From Trichostrongylus colubriformis (lineage: Eukaryota > Nematoda > Chromadorea > Rhabditida > Trichostrongylidae), in the NCBI GenBank assembly GCA_963978905.1, contig OZ022257.1, forward strand, positions 28,597,274 through 28,661,273: DNA of 64,000 nt. Direction: 5' to 3'. Both the position numbers and the translations under genes were made by a program. The first letter of the stretch is position 1. The number at the start of each line of letters is the position of its first letter. The notes under the pieces were generated by a model. The model searched no databases, was not told where the DNA came from, and saw nothing but the letters and a program-made list of their open reading frames with translations. Shown here in pieces: positions 13,015 through 24,350 of the stretch.

Positions 13015-13190
13015 TGGTTGTATATACCATAGCTTATCAGCACTCACACGTATGACGTGTTGAGCCGATTGGCCAATATCGTCATCGAACCGTGGAGCTG
13101 AGAGCTTGAGTAGATACTGATTTTGATATTTTTGATTTTAGATAGCTACTGATTATCGCTGCAGCTATGTATCTAAAATCAAAAATTATT
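13015..13190 (-). repeat. SINE-like repeat B fragment plus perfect-stem hairpin
   Basis: ACCATAGCTTATCAGCACTCACACGTAT begins a block shared with 19860-20030 and, in the other orientation, 40680-40760. The right part (about 13127-13188) is a hairpin in which ATTTTTGATTTTAGATAG pairs with its complement across about 25 bases. Confidence 0.5.
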
Positions 13191-13858
13191 TGGTTGTTCC
13201 ATTATTGAAGATGTAAGCAAATCTTCGCTTTACAGAAGTCAACAATGTCTAGCAACATGTGCCCAAGAAACCAAAAACGACACGCACACTCACCACCACT
13301 ACTCCAAAAAACAAAAAGTGGAAATATAATTAGACAAGAATAATCGTGGTTGGGGGTACAATAACGTAAGAGTAAGAAGTGAGGAAGCAGATATTACCAG
13401 CAGCAACCGAAGATTCAAAATCAACCAAGCCACAAAAAAGCAACGAAACCGAAAACTACGAGGAATGGGTTGATTCAATAAAGTGAAGCGGGAACAAGAG
13501 CCTACGAATTTCTTCTCCAATTTCAAACTCTGCTCTAGCGCTAAAACCTTCATACGGTTGAGAACAGGGGCAAGTTCAAAGCGTATTAGATAATGTTACC
13601 GACAGCCGTATTACTCCTAATAAATTAGCCTCCGACCCGTGCGACAACTGCCGCAGAGCGCTGTCCGACATCCACGTTTAGCGCTGCACCAACCGTTGGC
13701 GGAACAGCCGCCGTTGCAATAGTCAGATGAGTCAGTGGTCAGTAAACACTTTACAGCACTAAATGACGATTAAAAGTGCAACGGAGGCTTTAAACTATTA
13801 GTGCCCTCAAATTGTACCCGACTTAGCTTGCCTGGAACTGCAGAAGCGAGCAGAGGTA

Positions 13859-15427
13859 CAGTGCGTTTCATAATTATAAGGTCACCCCTGAATTTCATGT
13901 TTTCTCGACAACACTCCATTGAGGAATCTTTTCAGTCTCATAGACGGATTCCTCACCTGAAATAACCCCCATGTCCGATTTTTGGTAGCAGTCTCGTTTA
14001 CCTTATGTTTTTAGGAGTACTTTTTGTTTTTTTGCACCGTTTCATAATTATAAGGTCACCCTGAGAAAAGAAAAAAGTTAAGGCCCTGGCAAGTCTGTGA
14101 TGGTAGATTTGTCTTTCAACTACATCTTCGAGATACATATCCAATCGTCTTGTGGCTAGCATCTATGTTCCGAGAGAAAAGCCCAGATTTGGGAATCTTG
14201 TGATGCTAGGCTCAGTTTGAGAGCCATTCCAAAAAAATTGAAAGATTCTTGTGCTCAGTTAGATGACATTCGTGAGATTCGGCGTCTTCAGATGTTTTTC
14301 AGGCTCTAGACTCCCACATGAGATTATTATCATCAACGAGGAGAGGATTGTGGGGGCCACTTCCTACAGCACCCCCTCCATGGACCAGATTTGTTTGGAG
14401 TTAAACCATTCTTAGCCTGGAACCACAGCGTGTACAGCAGCGAGGAAGAGCAGAAACATCACTGAAGAAATAATGAAGTAGTTTCCGAGGCCTACAGCAC
14501 ACCATAAGGCGGAACGACTTCAATTCATAAAGTTGTTCTTGAGCGCGGATTGAACGAAACTGAATTCGCATAGCAGATGCACCCTGCATGCGAATAATTC
14601 CATCCGAATTGTACTTTTGGGTCTGAAAATACTCTATTTGTATGGTGCTGACGGGTAGAGGTGGTACTAGCTTGGTCTGAGATGTGCGCCGATCTACCGG
14701 AGCCTTGGCAGTTTTTCTGGGAAAAGGGTGATGGCCTGAGTGGTTTTCGGCAATGAGGTTGCATTGAACCTTGCCTTCGAAACCTGCAGAATAGACTCGA
14801 GAGACTGCTAGAAGATCTTAGGAAGAAATCAGTTGCCTTTTGGAGTCGACCAGCTCTTCATGATTGCGTCTAACAGCATGACAAGGCTGTTGTTCACGTA
14901 GGTTATTTAACGGAATCGTGGTTGAAGTTCCGAAATACGGACCTCCGCCATAGATAACATGCAGTCTTGGTCTCAGCTCTATCGGGGAGATCTGGAAGAC
15001 ATCGCTGCAAAAATATTTACCCCAATAATCTCTAGTTCTGGGAAGCAAAGCTGCTGAAACAGGCAATTGTTGAAGACTGGAACAATATCTGTGGTGAGGC
15101 TCTTCGAAATTTCCTTTCTACTTCCCCAAACGGCTAGTCAATGTCGTTCCTAAACAGGAGGGAACCATAGATTATGAGCTCCTCCAAATGCGTTGTTAAC
15201 TCTAGCAAATCTTCTTTTTCTTCGGGGTGACCTTATAATTATGAAACGGCACAAAAATCAGAAAATGTTCATAGAAAAATCGGGCTAAAAGGTAATGTTA
15301 CCAAAACTAGTGTGGAAGGGTTTTCTGTGGTGGGGAATCTGTAAAAAATACTTAAAAAAATTTCGGCTGGCTGTGTGTTCTGAAAACCGAGAATTTGGGT
15401 GTGACCTTATAATTATGAAACGCACTG
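13859..15427 (+). mobile_element. Tc3-like DNA transposon (Tc1/mariner superfamily), complete but decayed
   Basis: The element starts CAGTGCGTTTCATAATTA and ends with its exact complement, flanked by TA on both sides (13857-13858 and 15428-15429). This is the target duplication expected for the superfamily. Each end carries a second copy of the TTTCATAATTATAAGGTCAC word about 177 bp inward (about 14040 on the left and 15228-15248 on the right). Each inverted end is thus about 205 bp with two binding-site-like modules, the IR/DR layout known for Tc3 and Sleeping Beauty-type elements. The interior carries a broken transposase. The element probably moved when another copy supplied enzyme. Total length 1569 bp is normal for this group. 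Confidence 0.9.
14090..15170 (+). pseudogene. Degenerate Tc3-like transposase
   Basis: Plus-strand translation in shifting frames gives pieces resembling the catalytic half of Tc3-type transposases. The clearest lies at about 14600-14830: a LYLYGADG-like stretch, then RCAPIYRSLG, then FSGKRVMA followed by VVFGNE, with in-frame stops between. In known relatives this section holds the first Asp after a WRKVIFSDE-type motif and the following GGGSVMVWG-type strand. No full-length frame remains and the downstream DxxE part is not clearly readable. Minus-strand frames at 14401-14764 and 14818-15066 are antisense by-products. It sits between the inverted ends of the transposon at 13859-15427. Confidence 0.6.
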
Positions 15428-15429
15428 TA

Positions 15430-16140
15430 TAATTGAAGAAGTGACCCCCTACTAAAGAGAAGTGAATAATGATAAAGCTGCGGCAGTACCTCCACTACTA
15501 CCCGCGTAGAAAGTATGCCGAGAGATGGGATAGAATTTCCTCGAAGCCCAACATGCAGCATCTACCACCAAGAAGTCATTATTTCTGGACAAACATCCAA
15601 ATATGTGACGCATTCCAGTAAATATTCCGAGCAGCCTCACCAGCTGGGGCTGCGTAGACCATGAAGAAGACTACAGTGGCAACGACTCCGTCTCAGGTGC
15701 AGATCATGCATCGGGGGCCTCCAAGTTTCGAATATGATCTGATTATGCAAGACATATAGATCATGGACAAGGTCAGCGGAATGACAACAGAAGGTACCGC
15801 CTGCGAAATCCCCTTTTTTGAAGCGCGCGAGCTGAGTCCTATGATTTGTGAAGCGATGCCACAAAGCTGTCGTCAGCCCATAATGCGCAACATTTTTCTG
15901 CGAGTCCGAACGAAAACCCTGCCATTATAAAATAAAGACGAACCGCTGCGAACGGTCGCTGAGCATTAGGAAAACTCGAACATCAAAGTGGTCGAAACTT
16001 ATCATGTTCCGATTTATATCGACTGGAGCTGCTAAACAAAATATGTAAAAAGCGCGCGTTTAGGATCGAGAGAAGAATCCACAGAAAATAGTTAGAGAAT
16101 CATATGCTGGAGTAGAAAGCAGGAGCGCTACTTACAAGTA
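15430..16140. other. Region without recognised gene
   Basis: No exon or repeat motif recognised. Short minus-strand frames lack splice context. Confidence 0.35.
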
Positions 16141-16144
16141 GCAG

Positions 16145-16703
16145 CCAAAAGATGGAAGGAACACCAGCGATGGCTTTGCATCTTCATCAAAGCGATCTTT
16201 CACGGACTTGACCGACCTTCCGGCGGGCAATATGGAAGTTTTTACTAATACTTCTCTAGCTTCTTTGGAAAACCATTTGAAAATCGTTACTGCCCACGAA
16301 CATCAGAGGAAACATGGATATGGTGCCAAAAGCCAATTCGTTTTTGAAAGGCCATGCTGCATCGTTGCTGACCTAGCCAGCCTGGAGCACACGTCTGATT
16401 CAGCCCTTCAATGTTCTTCTGAGAATGAAGTTATTCTTGAGGTAAGATGAGTAGGTACATTGATAGAACAAAAGGGAAATGGATTCAGAAACAATCTCCG
16501 ATGTGTGTATTGTCAGTTATACAAAGACTTTCCACTTTATTCTCATTCCATGTGTACATCACTCGCACGGCCCGTTCAGCAACAGCCAGGGCAAAACTTA
16601 TTCAACTTATTACAAACCACTGGAATACGTTGCCATTCTGAAACTCCAGAAGTCAACCAACAAGCGAGCTGACGTCAGCGTGCAGAAACAAATCAAGGAC
16701 TGA
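16145..16703 (+). CDS. Coding-like patch, possible two-exon 3' gene end; strand not certain
   Basis: A plus-strand frame is open from a GTAGCAG| acceptor at 16145 to a textbook donor GAG|GTAAGA at 16441/16442, encoding about 99 residues. A possible 47-base intron ends in GGATTCAG at 16488. The following 200 bases are open in all three plus frames. The most protein-like one ends at a TGA at 16701-16703, but it is phase-incompatible with the first exon through that acceptor. A later acceptor near 16516 (ATTGTCAG) gives an in-phase tail ending at the TGA near 16670. The minus strand also has a coding-like frame ending in a TACTT|GTAAGT donor near 16136, so the true strand is unsettled. No family is recognised. 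Confidence 0.3.
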
Positions 16704-16873
16704 CAGACCAAGGGCGATGTTAGTGAACAGGAAACAGACACACTGCCATGTTTTCAATATTATAAAAATCTTATTCAGGTAACTTCGATGAAGATGCTAA
16801 CTGGCTGTTTCAAACGAATAAAAACGAACAACTCCGCAGTATGTGGCTAGTGGAAAGAGAAATGTGATCTCAC

Positions 16874-16947
16874 TTTTATGTTCAGACCGACCATTTCCAT
16901 TTCTTTTCGTATGTGATAGAGTAGGTTGTCTAGACGCTCATACATAG
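16874..16947 (-). CDS. Candidate second exon of unc-53/neuron navigator (CH-domain continuation)
   Basis: This is a 74-base minus-strand segment between a CCCGCGCAG| acceptor and an AAA|GTGAGA donor. It begins with two bases that exactly complete the split codon left by the exon at 18172-18289, then encodes 24 residues beginning MYERLDNLLYHI and ending VGLNIK. The spacing of L-D-x-L...G-L resembles the NLDGLE...LGLD part of the UNC-53 calponin-homology domain. About 15-20 residues expected between the two pieces are not accounted for, so an extra small exon may lie in the 1.2-kb gap, or this exon may be spurious. The phase match is seen directly; assignment to the gene is inference. Confidence 0.4.
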
Positions 16948-17394
16948 CTGCGCGGGAAATATCAGTAGAATAGTACAGAAAACTATGTATTGCATTCTAG
17001 AAGCGAGTAAGGGGCCTTAGTTCAACCCAATCTGAATTAAATTTGCCACTGACCATGAAGGATATATGACTTTCTGCAGATATCCATTTCATTTCCTGCC
17101 TATATTCATTTCATCGAGCATTTTGTGCAATAGAAACCTATGCGTTCTCTCTTATGAGCTCAGTGCTGAAGGTGTATAAAACATGAGCTCCCCACAAGAA
17201 TTTGGTAGGGTTGAAGCAAAAGTCGATGAAGCGAAGCGCAGTCTGAATGTGCGGTGAGCATATCGTTGATTTTTCGCAAGTTGATTGCAACAACAAGTTC
17301 AAAGTCCTTGCCAATCAAGTAAAGGATAAATGATAGTTGTTCGGTTGTAATGTTTTTGGCTTTAGTCAATCCCTTCTGTGGGGTGCGCCGTGCA

Positions 17395-17620
17395 TTTCAG
17401 GTCTATTCAGAATCGCAGTAGCAGGCCCATGCGATTTGGCATATACAATGGCTCACAGGCGCCAGCTGTACAACTCAGAGCTTTTACTCTCCTAGACAAG
17501 TCTGGTATCAATTCACAGACCCCAGAGGAATGGAAGGCTTGTTTTGCCGGGACGGCGCTGATGTGGGATTTGATCCTGCACCATGAGAGTGGAAGTGCGA
17601 GCCACATTTCACTACTCTAG
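17395..17620 (-). repeat. SINE-like repeat A, copy 3 (inside the unc-53 intron)
   Basis: Read on the minus strand, it shares CTCTCATGGTGC, GGATCAAATCCCAC, AAGCCTTCCAT and GATACCAGACT words with the copy at 11195-11420. It lies between the two candidate unc-53 exons. The open frames seen on both strands here are fully explained by the repeat. Confidence 0.6.
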
Positions 17621-18171
17621 CTGTGCTCTGCATTCAAGTACTAGAAGAAACACAACTCATCAACCGTGAAGCAGAAGCAAGCTCCCTCAGGTGGAGACAA
17701 CGGCCTACCAAAATTCCAAGGTGCAAGCAGCTCTAGGCTTTTTGCACCACACTCGAGGGATTTTTTTGATTAAAAGTTATTTCTATTGACTTTCACCCTA
17801 CCACCGTTTCGGTACATATGAAAGTAATTCCTGAGGTCAGCCACTTAGTACATGTCCATCTAACTCTTTCATTTTATGTTTACATTGAAGGGATTTTTCA
17901 CGTTAAAACTGAGCGTCGCATATTTTTTGAAAGAGTCGAGTAGTGGTGCGTCAGTACCAATCACTTGAACTCAAATTTCACGATTTAAGCTCCCAAATGT
18001 GCATATTGGAGACTGTTCCGGAAATTTCCATATGAAAACAGGTCGTCAGGTAATGTGAGCGAAAAGGGCTAGCCACGACTCAAATGTTGCGCTCATGTAA
18101 AAAGTGTGCATTTGGTCAGCCAAATCTGATGAGTAATGAATACAAGGGAACTCCAGAAGTCTTCGACTAAC

Positions 18172-18289
18172 CGACAACATGGATCAATTTAGCCACCAAT
18201 CGATAATCGCGTAGCTCGTTTGAGATGTCGTCGATCGGCTTGTAGTTTGGCGCCTTCGACAAATATCGGTTCACCCAATCGGTATACAC
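18172..18289 (-). CDS. unc-53: UNC-53 / neuron navigator, exon encoding start of the calponin-homology domain
   Basis: UNC-53/NAV proteins are large cytoskeletal regulators needed for cell and axon migration. They start with a calponin-homology (CH) domain and end with an AAA-type ATPase region. This 118-base minus-strand exon sits between a consensus acceptor (CCAATTTCAG|) and a donor (TCG|GTTAGT). It encodes VYTDWVNRYLSK, then DISNELRDYRLVAKLIHVV, which matches the first helices of the nematode UNC-53 CH domain (YTDWANRHLSK...DISNDFRDYRLVSQLI) at well over half of positions. It starts in phase 0 and ends after one base of a codon. The translation start must be in an upstream exon to the right, which I could not find; the apparent Met codon further upstream lies in the intron. 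Later exons should lie to the left on this strand. Confidence 0.82.
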
Positions 18290-19739
18290 CTGAAATTGGT
18301 AATGTTTTCCAAGAAACGTTTGAACAAGCCTAGCATAGCAAACAATGAAGTTCAAACATGAAAACAGTCAAAATCTAGACTGCTAAGAAAAGTTGAGCCT
18401 TCCTATAAGATATTCTATGCAAAGTGACTGGAGGAAACCAGCAGCCACTATGAAAATGCGCGCACAGGTGAACTTGCTGCAGAAGTAACCAGAGGATAAA
18501 GAGGAACGTCATTCTGAGGATGTAATGTCCCTTTTTTTGGGCGAAATATTTTTATAGGAAATTCTATCTTCGCAAAAATCTTTGCTTAACATTGCTTCAT
18601 AGATCATTCGGCAGATTCTCTTTTTCTATCAGGCGTATGTTTCATTTTTAATTCAAGGACGACATTGATTATATTTTAAGACCATGTAATGAAGGTCCCG
18701 CTTGAAATATTCCACAACTTATTTCAGTAGAAAGCTCATGAACTCGATCAGTGACGCGTTTCCGTGAATATACTACTTCTTCTCAACCTACTCTTTCCTC
18801 AGAGGTATGGTTTCAAACATTTTCTAGCCAGTTTCAGAGCTTTCAAAAGTCATATAATTAAGGCGGAAAAAGGGGATTGGAAAAAGGAGAAGCTCGTGAG
18901 ACGACCAACCAATCAGTCAAACTTATAAAAGAGGCGAGGCTAAGTACGGGACCCATGGTTGATTGATTGACTTTTCCGAAGCGAACTATAGTGTCTCAAT
19001 TTCTGACGGGCCAATCAATTTTATAGACCCATCATATCACTTCGTCAGCCTAAAAATGGGCTCCCTTTCAAAACATTCAAAAACTCAACATGGCGATTTT
19101 TTCAAAGCAAACGGTTTCTTTTTCTTAGACTCAGTCAGTAGTTTCGCATCGTTTCAGGATTTACTATGTGCCACAACAGAGCATCGATGCGAAAATTTAA
19201 AGGTTACCATAGAGAGATACATTATACGAAAGTACGGTCGAACTTCGTTTCTATATGAATGCTAAGCGCGAGTCGCATGAACATCCCTCCCCATTCGACA
19301 GTACTTTGCCTTCAGAATTCACGATGACAGTCTGTAGCAACTCTGTACTATGTCTGCGCTACTCTATCACTTTTTGCAACCCTAAAATTACCTCGTCTCT
19401 TCCTCAGAAGTCTATGCATTAGAAAATCGTACATAATAATGCTCGGCAAATCACTGACAAGCCAAGTTTACCCATAGTTTGATTTCAGTGCAATAACTGT
19501 AATACTGTGTTAACGGGAGATGGATTTGTAGTAGCATGTATAGAGGCAGTGTCCTTATGTCTGGAATGCCCCCATTAGTGGCTTGTAGTGGCTTTTACTG
19601 ACGCTATCACATTTTGCGAGGGAGAATACAGTGCCGAAGGAACATTCAGGCAAGAAATACATCACGCAAAGGCTCTTCGAACACCGTGTAAGAGGAAAGT
19701 GGGCTCCGTAGCAGGCTAATCCTTGTAAAATTTGTGGAA
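18290..19739. other. Upstream intron/flank of unc-53; no exon recognised
   Basis: About 18917-18945 has CCAATCA followed by TTATAAAAG, a promoter-like pair on the plus strand. A 100-codon plus-strand frame follows at 18963-19265. That frame has no recognised motif and includes a GCATCGTTTCAG acceptor-like site at about 19157, so it is not called as a gene. Confidence 0.3.
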
Positions 19740-20060
19740 AATACTTCGGTGTAGGATGAGACTAGAACCCGCACTCTATGCTTTCCGGGCATATGTGCTG
19801 ATCCATTACACTACCAACATCCCTTTCACCTAAACTCAGCTTCTGAATGGAGTATTTGCCATAGCTTATCAGCACACACACTTATAACATGTTGAGCCGG
19901 TATCAAAAACCAGTATCTACCCAAGCTTTCAGCTTCACGGTTTGATGCCGATATTGGCCAAGCCAACCGGCTCTACGCGGTATACGTGTGAGTGCTGATA
20001 TGCTGTGGTAAATATACCATTCAGAAGCCGAGTTAAGGCGAAAGGGGTGTCAGTAATGTG
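19740..20060 (-). repeat. SINE-like repeat B with tRNA-like head and inverted body
   Basis: On the minus strand, 19752-19835 reads like a degenerate tRNA: an A-box-like TGGTAGTGTAATGG, an anticodon-arm-like hairpin TATGCCCGGAAAGCATA (5-bp stem, 7-base loop), then a B-box-like GGGTTCTAGTC. The flanking body (19855-20030) contains CATAGCTTATCAGCAC facing GTGCTGATATGCTGTGG across about 130 bp, so it can fold back. Related copies lie at 13015-13165, 24270-24350 and 40540-40960. The acceptor stem does not close and one T-stem pair fails, so it is not a working tRNA gene. Confidence 0.6.
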
Positions 20061-22889
20061 AAACGTACAGAATACCACTCCGGTCGACGCACCTCAGATG
20101 GCGTCTGTGCATCAATCGCCAATCAGTAGTAGTAATCGTAATCATAATATTCTTGCCAGGTGCTGAGAGCCATTATCTATTGTCCAACCTTTTTCAGAGA
20201 TTGGCTGATGGGTAAATATCATGTCGGATGTACGTGGATAACAAGAATTCCTCGACTTTTCAGTAGATTCACATTTTCCAACCCAAAATGACCCGGCGGA
20301 ATTTGTCGACCTTGGGTGATACATCTTCATAATGTAAATATTTCAGAGAAAGCCATGATGTTTCAGAGAAAATCATGAGTACATGAATCTCTGATTCTTT
20401 GGCAGATGACGTCCAGAGAGCGTCCTAGGCAGTCTGAAGCATTAGAGCAACAAGAACAGAACAAGGAGTATTACCACTTATCAGTTTCTCAGCACTACCC
20501 CACGGTTTTCTCTTCAAAATTCTGATGAATGCTTATTTTGCACGTAAGAAATGCTGATTTGGTGAGGAGTATTTCTGTTCATCCGTTGCATTAATGCCCT
20601 TGCATGTGACAAGAAAGAGAGAAAAGACCAGTGGATCTTGAATATACGACGGTTCACTGCGGCTCGTGATCTCTGTTATATGTATGTATGTTGACGTGAA
20701 ATGTCAGAACCCAAGTCTTAATAACGTTGAAGGCTATAATAAAAAGTATCCTAAGTATCTCTTCTACTATAGTTTCTGTGTCTAAATGACTCACGGAGTT
20801 GCGAATACTCCTGGGTCACATAAAAAGCTCAAGTGAATAGTGGGCCTGACAAATTTTAGTATCCGCGTGGAGTTGCGAAGTCGATCTGAACTAGGGGAAG
20901 TCATCATGCAGACCAGTACATTTCATAAAAGTACAATTATCTTTCGATGATCGACAGTTCATCGGGAAATATAATGAACATCTGGTGATGACTTTCATGT
21001 AGGTTTGGCAGTAGACATGCTGATTCGATGGCCGCATCGTCATCTGTTCGTTAAGAACACCCCAATATTTTTAGTGGACACTACCCTAATTGTTCTTGAC
21101 CTCATTGAAATCGGTTCGAATGCACTACAGCCGGACGCCTGAAAACCGCTACGCTCATTTTTGAGTGGATAATGGCAGCAATTGTTGCGATATGTGATCT
21201 TCAACATATGTTCGACAACACCACCACGCAGATGTTGCTGTGGCTGAGAAGTATGTATTTATGAAGAGAGACAAAGACCAGAAGACGATTGCAGAAGGAA
21301 AAGGGGAAAATGGTTCATGAAGGGAAGGGTCCGCAAAAGGATCTGACTGTGATACGACAAGGAATGCTGATTAGGAGGAAACAGTGACATGTGAAAGAAA
21401 GGTGGATAGAAAATGAATATAATACCTAGGTTGCCAGTAATCGTCTATGGCATCCACCTAGTAGGGTGCGCTATACCCTCCCCGCACAGGATGGCTAGAT
21501 TTCTGAGGGTATGTCAGACCTATTTACAGAATTTTTTGAAGGTTGCTGAGAATCAGATTTCGTTAACACCTATTAGACCAGCGCTGGTATTACGACTTCT
21601 GAAGAGAAAGGAAAGTGGGTTTTATGTTAATGAAAGGGTGTTTGTTGAGTATTGAACGACGGCATGCTTGTAAATGGATGCTCGAAAGTAGCATTATGTC
21701 CACGAATCATTTTTGTGTGTCTTTTGATCTGTATATGTATTAAAGATAGTTGTTAACACATCAACTATGTTATTGTTCAACATTTAATGAGGTACCCACC
21801 CTTTCCTCCACCCCTGGATGATCAGTGTGGCAGCAGCAAATGTATTCAATGGGAGCGACCTTGCCTTGCACAAATCTCGCCGAAATCTGTACGGTGACCG
21901 GAAAAGGAGTGAACTAGGGAGGGAACCTGAAAAAAGTGGCACGATTTACACGGCCACTTCGGAAGCTCTTTATTGGACATCTTCACATTCTAAAGGAGTT
22001 ATCGGGACACCTCAGTTGGTAACGCCTGGGGATGTTCCACCTGAGTTTCTTAACTTATTGGCTCCCACCCAGAGCGCTGACACCCACTGGTGTCAGCAGG
22101 GTGAAATGAGTGCGTTCATAGTGGGAAATTAACGGTCGATAAGATTCAAGGAAGAGCGACGAAAGGCAAATGTCGCCAAATCAGTTTCGCCTTCCGCTTC
22201 GATCGCAGAGCATTGCCACTTACTACTGGTATTTTAAGAAATGGGATGGGAACATTAATTGGTTAATCTGAAGTGATAACGCTTGATAGGATTGATAAGG
22301 ATAGTCGGAAAGCAAATGTCGACAAGCCAGTGTCGTTTTTCGGCTTACAGTGGAGTGTTCACACATAAGGTGCAGGGACATCAGTGGTGATCTATCGAGA
22401 CTGATAACAGGTTACAGGGATCGATAGGAGTCGTAGTAACTGGATGGGATAAAATCCGGTACATCTACTACTATTATAGGACCGCTATAGTAAGAACGTC
22501 TGATGCTCAATGTCATTAGATGAACAAATTTTGTTCATGTTCTGATATCAATTTTCGATGCATCGACCGTCCAAGTGCTTAGCATTCCGAATAATGAAGG
22601 CGTTGTTTGGTCCTGCGATCCACACGAATAATGAAGATACGATCTAGATTTTGATAGTAGAGCGAAGTATCATTTCCGACGCGATACCAGAAATTGGCAT
22701 GTGGTTCTACCACCACATGTGAGAATTACATGCTCAGAAAGTGGATAAATTGCTACAAATTAATGCGGTTGAGCGAAACCTTTTTGACTCCTAAACTGTC
22801 TAAACTCCCAGTAGTGACCACTTCGACCAGAGTGATTATTAGTGGATAAAAATTCAGATTTTTTTTACATTTTCACTCCTGATCCGTTC
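20061..22889. other. Region without a supported gene
   Basis: A plus-strand frame of 104 codons at 21818-22132 lacks splice sites and motifs. It contains a small palindrome, TGACACCCACTGGTGTCA, at about 22078. Nothing else was recognised. Confidence 0.3.
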
Positions 22890-23240
22890 ACTTTAATCAT
22901 TTGACAAGAGCTATCGATCGCTGAGTCGTTGAACCTCCGGGAAGAGGGGGCCTTCTCCAGAGGTGCGATATACAACAGTAAATGACTAGATTATCGATAC
23001 CCAATAGCTTGAGCACTACATAAATGTTCAGCAAGTAAATATACCTTGACTCCGATATCAGTGGCAACGGGATGCTTTGACTGCTAAGCTTCGTGAAATT
23101 CCAAGTTGTGATGGGTATCTGTAGAGATACCAGTTGGTCTAGCGCTCAGTACTGCGCTCATCATAATGTGGAACTGTGCGATATGGACCTCCTCGGTATC
23201 GGTTGGTCAGTATCGACCATCTCCCATTGCATAATTCTTC
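22890..23240 (+). repeat. Dispersed repeat, copy 1 (partner at 62180-62500)
   Basis: The shared order of words with 62180-62500 includes TTCAGCAAGT/CTCAGCAAGT, AGCGCTCAGTACTGCGCT, GTGCGATATGGAC/ATGCGATATGAAC and GGTTGGTCA(G)TATCGAC. Both copies have a TTGAACC-type motif (B-box-like when read on the minus strand) near their left ends, hinting at a tRNA-related SINE. I could not confirm an A box. Confidence 0.55.
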
Positions 23241-24265
23241 ATAAACTATGTTACTCGCGCAGTGCTGTACAACAGAACCGATTAGTAAAATAGTAATTGA
23301 ATAATCTTACCCTGATCACTCTAAAGTATTCCATCGAATGAATGAAGTTGAAGAGCAGGCGATGCTCCTGACTACAATATAATGAGAGCAGGAGGTCACC
23401 ACGATGTGAGGATTTGCAGTGAAACGCTATACCTCCCCTACGCAGCACTGTCGCAGCCGGCTCATTTACACGCAGAAAGAAAGCCGAGACCTGCGACTGT
23501 GTTCCGATCCTCAGGATTGGCGGACATTCAACGCATACCCACTCATCTGCCGGCTATCCTCACTATATGGATGAAGAATCAACTATAAGTGATAGATGCG
23601 ACCAGATTATATCATGAAATTGAATGGAACTGTTTTGTAGTATGATTACAACTCCCTTTAAATACCTCATTTTGTAGTATATATGTTCAGAAATCCCGAA
23701 TACGTTAGAATAAAGCACAGAGTTCACGAAGCAATAGTCATGCGATACTTAAAGACACAGTTCACGATGAATTTCGTACCTAGTCGCGCTCCATAAAGAC
23801 TCTGGGAGTGCTAAAGAACCCAAGTGTGGAGGAAAAACGAGGAAATTTTCTCGAAAACCATGAAAATGAAGCGTTTGTGACCTCTGGATTCGACGAGTTT
23901 GCAGCTTAAAAGCAAGTAATATTTGGACAAGTTTTTACGTGGTAATATCCAATAAGGTTGTTTTTACGATGAGAGTTGTTCCTATCCTTTCTTATCGCAG
24001 TCGATATCATGCTTCTCATACCCGTGAAAGCCACCGCTTACTCGCTGGGTAAATTGGAGGTGGGTGTGGGCCATCTCGAAATGGTGGCCATCATCTTATT
24101 AACATGTTACCTATGCGTTGAGTACCCACCCTCGGGCCGTGATGATGGCACACGCTTTGCCCTTGTGGAAGGGGCTATCTACTCGCTGATGGAACCAAGG
24201 TACTCATATTATCGCGAACTGTGCCTTTAATGCAGCAATATTGAAAAGTGCAATGATGCTTCGTT
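23241..24265. other. Region with one weak exon-like frame
   Basis: About 24000-24208 on the plus strand is a GC-richer stretch opening after TTTCTTATCGCAG| and closing at CCAAG|GTACTC, with a hydrophobic translation of about 65-70 residues. No homology is recognised, so it may be an exon of an unseen plus-strand gene or chance. Confidence 0.25.
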
Positions 24266-24350
24266 ACTGGCAAAAGCATTGGCCCCGCTCATTCGAATAC
24301 GCATTCCATGCTTTCCACGCGTATGTGGTTATCCGCTGCACTAACGAGAT
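24266..24350 (-). repeat. SINE-like repeat B, tRNA-like head only
   Basis: On the minus strand it shows GGATCTCGTTAGTGCAGCGG (A-box region), CATACGCGTGGAAAGCATGG and GTATTCGAATGA (B-box region). It aligns with the tRNA-like heads at 19752-19835 and 40800-40870. Confidence 0.5.

Noticed and set aside
18963..19265. Plus-strand gene behind a CCAAT/TATA-like pair
   Set aside because: The 100-codon frame has a poor start context, an internal acceptor-like site and no recognised motif. Promoter-like words alone are too common in AT-rich DNA.
19752..19835. Possible tRNA gene on the minus strand
   Set aside because: A-box, anticodon hairpin and B-box are tRNA-like, but the acceptor stem does not pair, the T stem has a mismatch and related copies occur elsewhere, so it is a SINE head.
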